Part shown: positions 62,641 to 64,000 of the stretch, in pieces
Position numbering within the stretch: the first letter of the stretch is position 1
How the letters are laid out: each line of letters starts with the position of its first letter
NCBI GenBank assembly: GCA_963756605.1
Contig: CAVWOT010000021.1
Span: forward strand, 310,001-374,000
Source: Bog-159 sp963756605
GTDB lineage: Bacteria; Acidobacteriota; Terriglobia; Bryobacterales; Bryobacteraceae
DNA length: 64,000 nucleotides
Direction: 5' to 3'
Notes under the pieces: generated by a model
The model's input: the letters and a program-made list of their open reading frames with translations, nothing else
The model's database searches: none
What the model was told of the DNA's origin: nothing
Translations under genes and position numbers: made by a program

Positions 62641-62695
62641 GATGAGGGGCGCAGGAAAAGTACGACAGCGTAACGCGCCTGTGCCTTACTCTACC
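62608..62695 (+). ncRNA. Group II intron domains V and VI
   Basis: Domain V (62608-62640) starts GAGCTGGATGCGG, with a GAAA loop, then TCCGCA, a CG bulge and TCCAGTTC. Stem GAGCTGGA pairs with TCCAGTTC and TGCGG with CCGCA, preserving the AGC catalytic triad. Domain VI follows, with GGCGCAGG (62648-62655) pairing to CCTGTGCC (62678-62685), then TTACTCTACC (62686-62695), the usual 3' end. The rest of the intron is deleted, so it cannot splice alone. Confidence 0.75.
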
Positions 62696-62727
62696 GCAGC
62701 CCTTGGCTAGTTAGCCAGGGCCGACAC

Positions 62728-63627
62728 TCAGGAGCTTTGCGTCATGGACCACGAACCCGGGTGGGATTGGGCATCCGGTTGTCCCGATGGCAAGCCCGCC
62801 TGCTCCAGTTGCTGCAAAGTGTAATAGCGGCCCGGTTGGAGGCCTGTTACCGTACCGGTGTATCCCGGAACGCAGAACGTGTTGGTGCCAGCAATCTGCT
62901 CGTTGGCCGAGAGGTAGATCGGCTGGGGGCCGGAAGACTGGCATGGTCCGGCATAGCCCAGTTCCTGCGATGTGTAGGTATGCCCGTTAACGGTGACCGG
63001 GCCGGGATCGGACCAGTAGGCTGACGTATCGATGGCCGACCCGGTTGCCAGCCGGTTGGCGTTCTCGTTCGAAAGCAACGTATCGAACTCCTGTTGGGCC
63101 GTCGCGTCGGGGATGCCTGGAAGTTGCGAAGTGAGATTCGCGGCATTCTCTCCCGTCATGCTGGCGAAAGCATTGCCGTTCTGGTTATAGATGGCCTGCG
63201 TGTAAACCTGATCGGGACCGATGATGCTGTCGGCGGTGTAATAGCTCCCGGCGCCCGCTGCCGGTTGGTAAGAAATGTCGGCGGAGGTAGCGGAAACGGC
63301 CGGGTTGGTCGCCGACATCTCCGTATAGTAGCTGTTCAGCCAGGTCTGTACATTCGGATCGCCCGAGTTTGCCGGTGCCGCGGAAGTCGCGGTCTGCGCC
63401 GTCGAAGTATTGGGAGCGGGTATGGCAGCCGATGGAATGGAAGCTGCTGCAACGGCAGTCTGGACGGTGGCGGCGGATGCGACCGGCGCGGAGGCCGGGT
63501 CCACACCTTGGGTGGCCGCTCTCGTGGCGCCGTCAAATATGTCCATAAAGTTGAGGTTCGCCGGCAGCGGTGGAACCGGTGGCTTGTCAGTGCTCCCGAC
63601 GAGGTTGTTTTGTATTGCTGAGATCAT
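62728..63627 (-). CDS. Protein of unknown function, Ala/Ser/Thr-rich with conserved cysteine pair
   Basis: A 299-residue protein; ATG 63627 preceded by AGGAAGAG. No signal peptide or membrane segment. The first 100 residues are low-complexity (ASAPVASAATVQTAVAAASI), then a structured part with YYTEMSATNPAVSATSADIS, YYTADSIIGPDQVYTQAIYN and FDTLLSNENANRLATGSAID, and a C-terminal part with two cysteines (YAGPCQSSGPQPIYL, TFCVPGYTGTVTGL). Composition (Asn, Gln, Tyr, Ser, Thr) suggests an extracellular or surface protein, perhaps exported by a type I or flagellar-type route. I recognise no family. Confidence 0.6.
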   Translation of the reverse strand: MISAIQNNLVGSTDKPPVPPLPANLNFMDIFDGATRAATQGVDPASAPVASAATVQTAVAAASIPSAAIPAPNTSTAQTATSAAPANSGDPNVQTWLNSYYTEMSATNPAVSATSADISYQPAAGAGSYYTADSIIGPDQVYTQAIYNQNGNAFASMTGENAANLTSQLPGIPDATAQQEFDTLLSNENANRLATGSAIDTSAYWSDPGPVTVNGHTYTSQELGYAGPCQSSGPQPIYLSANEQIAGTNTFCVPGYTGTVTGLQPGRYYTLQQLEQAGLPSGQPDAQSHPGSWSMTQSS

Positions 63628-63847
63628 GCTCTTCCTTTCCGGCGCGCCGGCAGGGAGAAGGTTTGCGCGCCTGCCCGCTATTCAGGCATGTCTGAAGCCA
63701 CACACGCGCGCGGCCAAGCGCAACAGAAAACAAAGGAGAAAACGCGCAGAGCAGTCGCCGCGCAGGCGCATTCCCGCGACGCGATTTTGACTTCGTAGGG
63801 AGGCGCGCTATAAAACCGTCACGCAGTGTTCCGGCTAAAATAAAAAG

Positions 63848-64000
63848 ATGCTGAGAGTCATCATACTTACGCTGGTGACGGTGGTCCTTTTTGGCCAAGG
63901 GCCCCAGGCGGCGCCCGTAAAGGCTCCGCAGCCAGATCCGCAAAGGCCCCCGATCGAGGTGGACGCCGCGCTGCGCGCACGCGTCAGCCAGTTCTACCAA
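63848..64000 (+). CDS. Start of an exported protein (3' end outside window)
   Basis: ATG 63848 opens MLRVIILTLVTVVLFGQGPQ, a signal peptide, followed by a Pro-rich stretch and EVDAALRARVSQFYQ at the window edge. The ALRxRVxQFYQ segment resembles the start of SnoaL/DUF-type secreted acidobacterial proteins, but only 51 codons are visible. No ribosome site is clear (AAAAAG precedes the ATG). The opposing minus-strand frame over the same bases is judged a shadow. Confidence 0.55.
   Translation, partial: MLRVIILTLVTVVLFGQGPQAAPVKAPQPDPQRPPIEVDAALRARVSQFYQ

Noticed and set aside
63587..64000. Minus-strand frame running off the right edge
   Set aside because: It overlaps a signal-peptide-bearing plus-strand start and the start of the 62728-63627 gene and shows no recognisable domain.
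1..64000. tRNA and rRNA genes
   Set aside because: No cloverleaf-like segment with a TTCGAATCC-type arm or rRNA signature was recognised on reading both strands; a covariance search would be decisive.

Overview
The window reads as chromosomal DNA of a high-GC soil Acidobacteriota close to Candidatus Solibacter (Bryobacterales). This rests on families that are enriched or nearly exclusive there: duplicated orphan MacB-like permeases (ADOP) each paired with a PadR regulator, TIGR03435 proteins, a TIGR03436 VWFA-related protein, BlaI/M56 pairs with unusual sensor tails, a two-haem cytochrome of the reaction-centre family, and many very large TonB-dependent-receptor-like (TBDR) proteins with an N-terminal carboxypeptidase-regulatory-like domain. 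I saw no rRNA, tRNA or CRISPR array.

Layout. 1-12.5 kb: a TBDR running off the left edge, an exported acetamidase/formamidase, a di-haem cytochrome with a LolA-like tail, a PadR-ADOP pair with a clear promoter/operator, a decayed serine hydrolase, a cNMP-binding/DUF1003 protein and a second TBDR. 12.5-24.7 kb: an IS remnant, a giant CheB-CheR-PAS-kinase-receiver protein, a ThuA-like protein, a tannase/feruloyl esterase translationally coupled to an M28 peptidase interrupted by one in-frame TAG, then panB-panC. 24.7-34 kb: two paralogous TBDRs (the first flanked by Fur-type palindromes) around an ECF sigma factor and its frameshifted anti-sigma gene. 34-47.5 kb: BlaI plus an M56 protease fused to TIGR03435 plus a free TIGR03435 protein; an apparent operon of a carboxypeptidase-like-domain protein, a TBDR-like protein and a VWFA protein; an alcohol dehydrogenase; and a second BlaI-M56 pair whose tail is carboxypeptidase-like plus TonB-C. 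47.6-56.5 kb: an ECF sigma factor with a deleted Ser/Thr kinase gene, a second PadR-ADOP pair, HU, a Bax-inhibitor-1 homologue and an MFS transporter. 56.5-62.7 kb: a graveyard of mobile DNA (RecD2 remnant, IS630, serine-recombinase tail, ISL3, IS66, the 3' end of a group II intron) surrounding a lon gene with one frameshift. 62.7-64 kb: a secreted protein of unknown function and the start of another gene.

How it fits together. The intact genes are mostly envelope functions: large outer-membrane receptors, permeases, proteolytic sensors and secreted hydrolases. Local regulators (PadR, BlaI, ECF/anti-sigma, a Fur-type box) sit directly against their targets, often with a visible palindrome in the promoter. 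The most notable element is a pair of BlaI-M56 modules in which the C-terminal position that holds the beta-lactam sensor in BlaR1 is filled by TIGR03435 in one and by carboxypeptidase-like plus TonB-C in the other. Many genes carry single frameshifts or deletions. Some are true decay; single-base cases (lon, anti-sigma, the M28 stop) could also be assembly errors.
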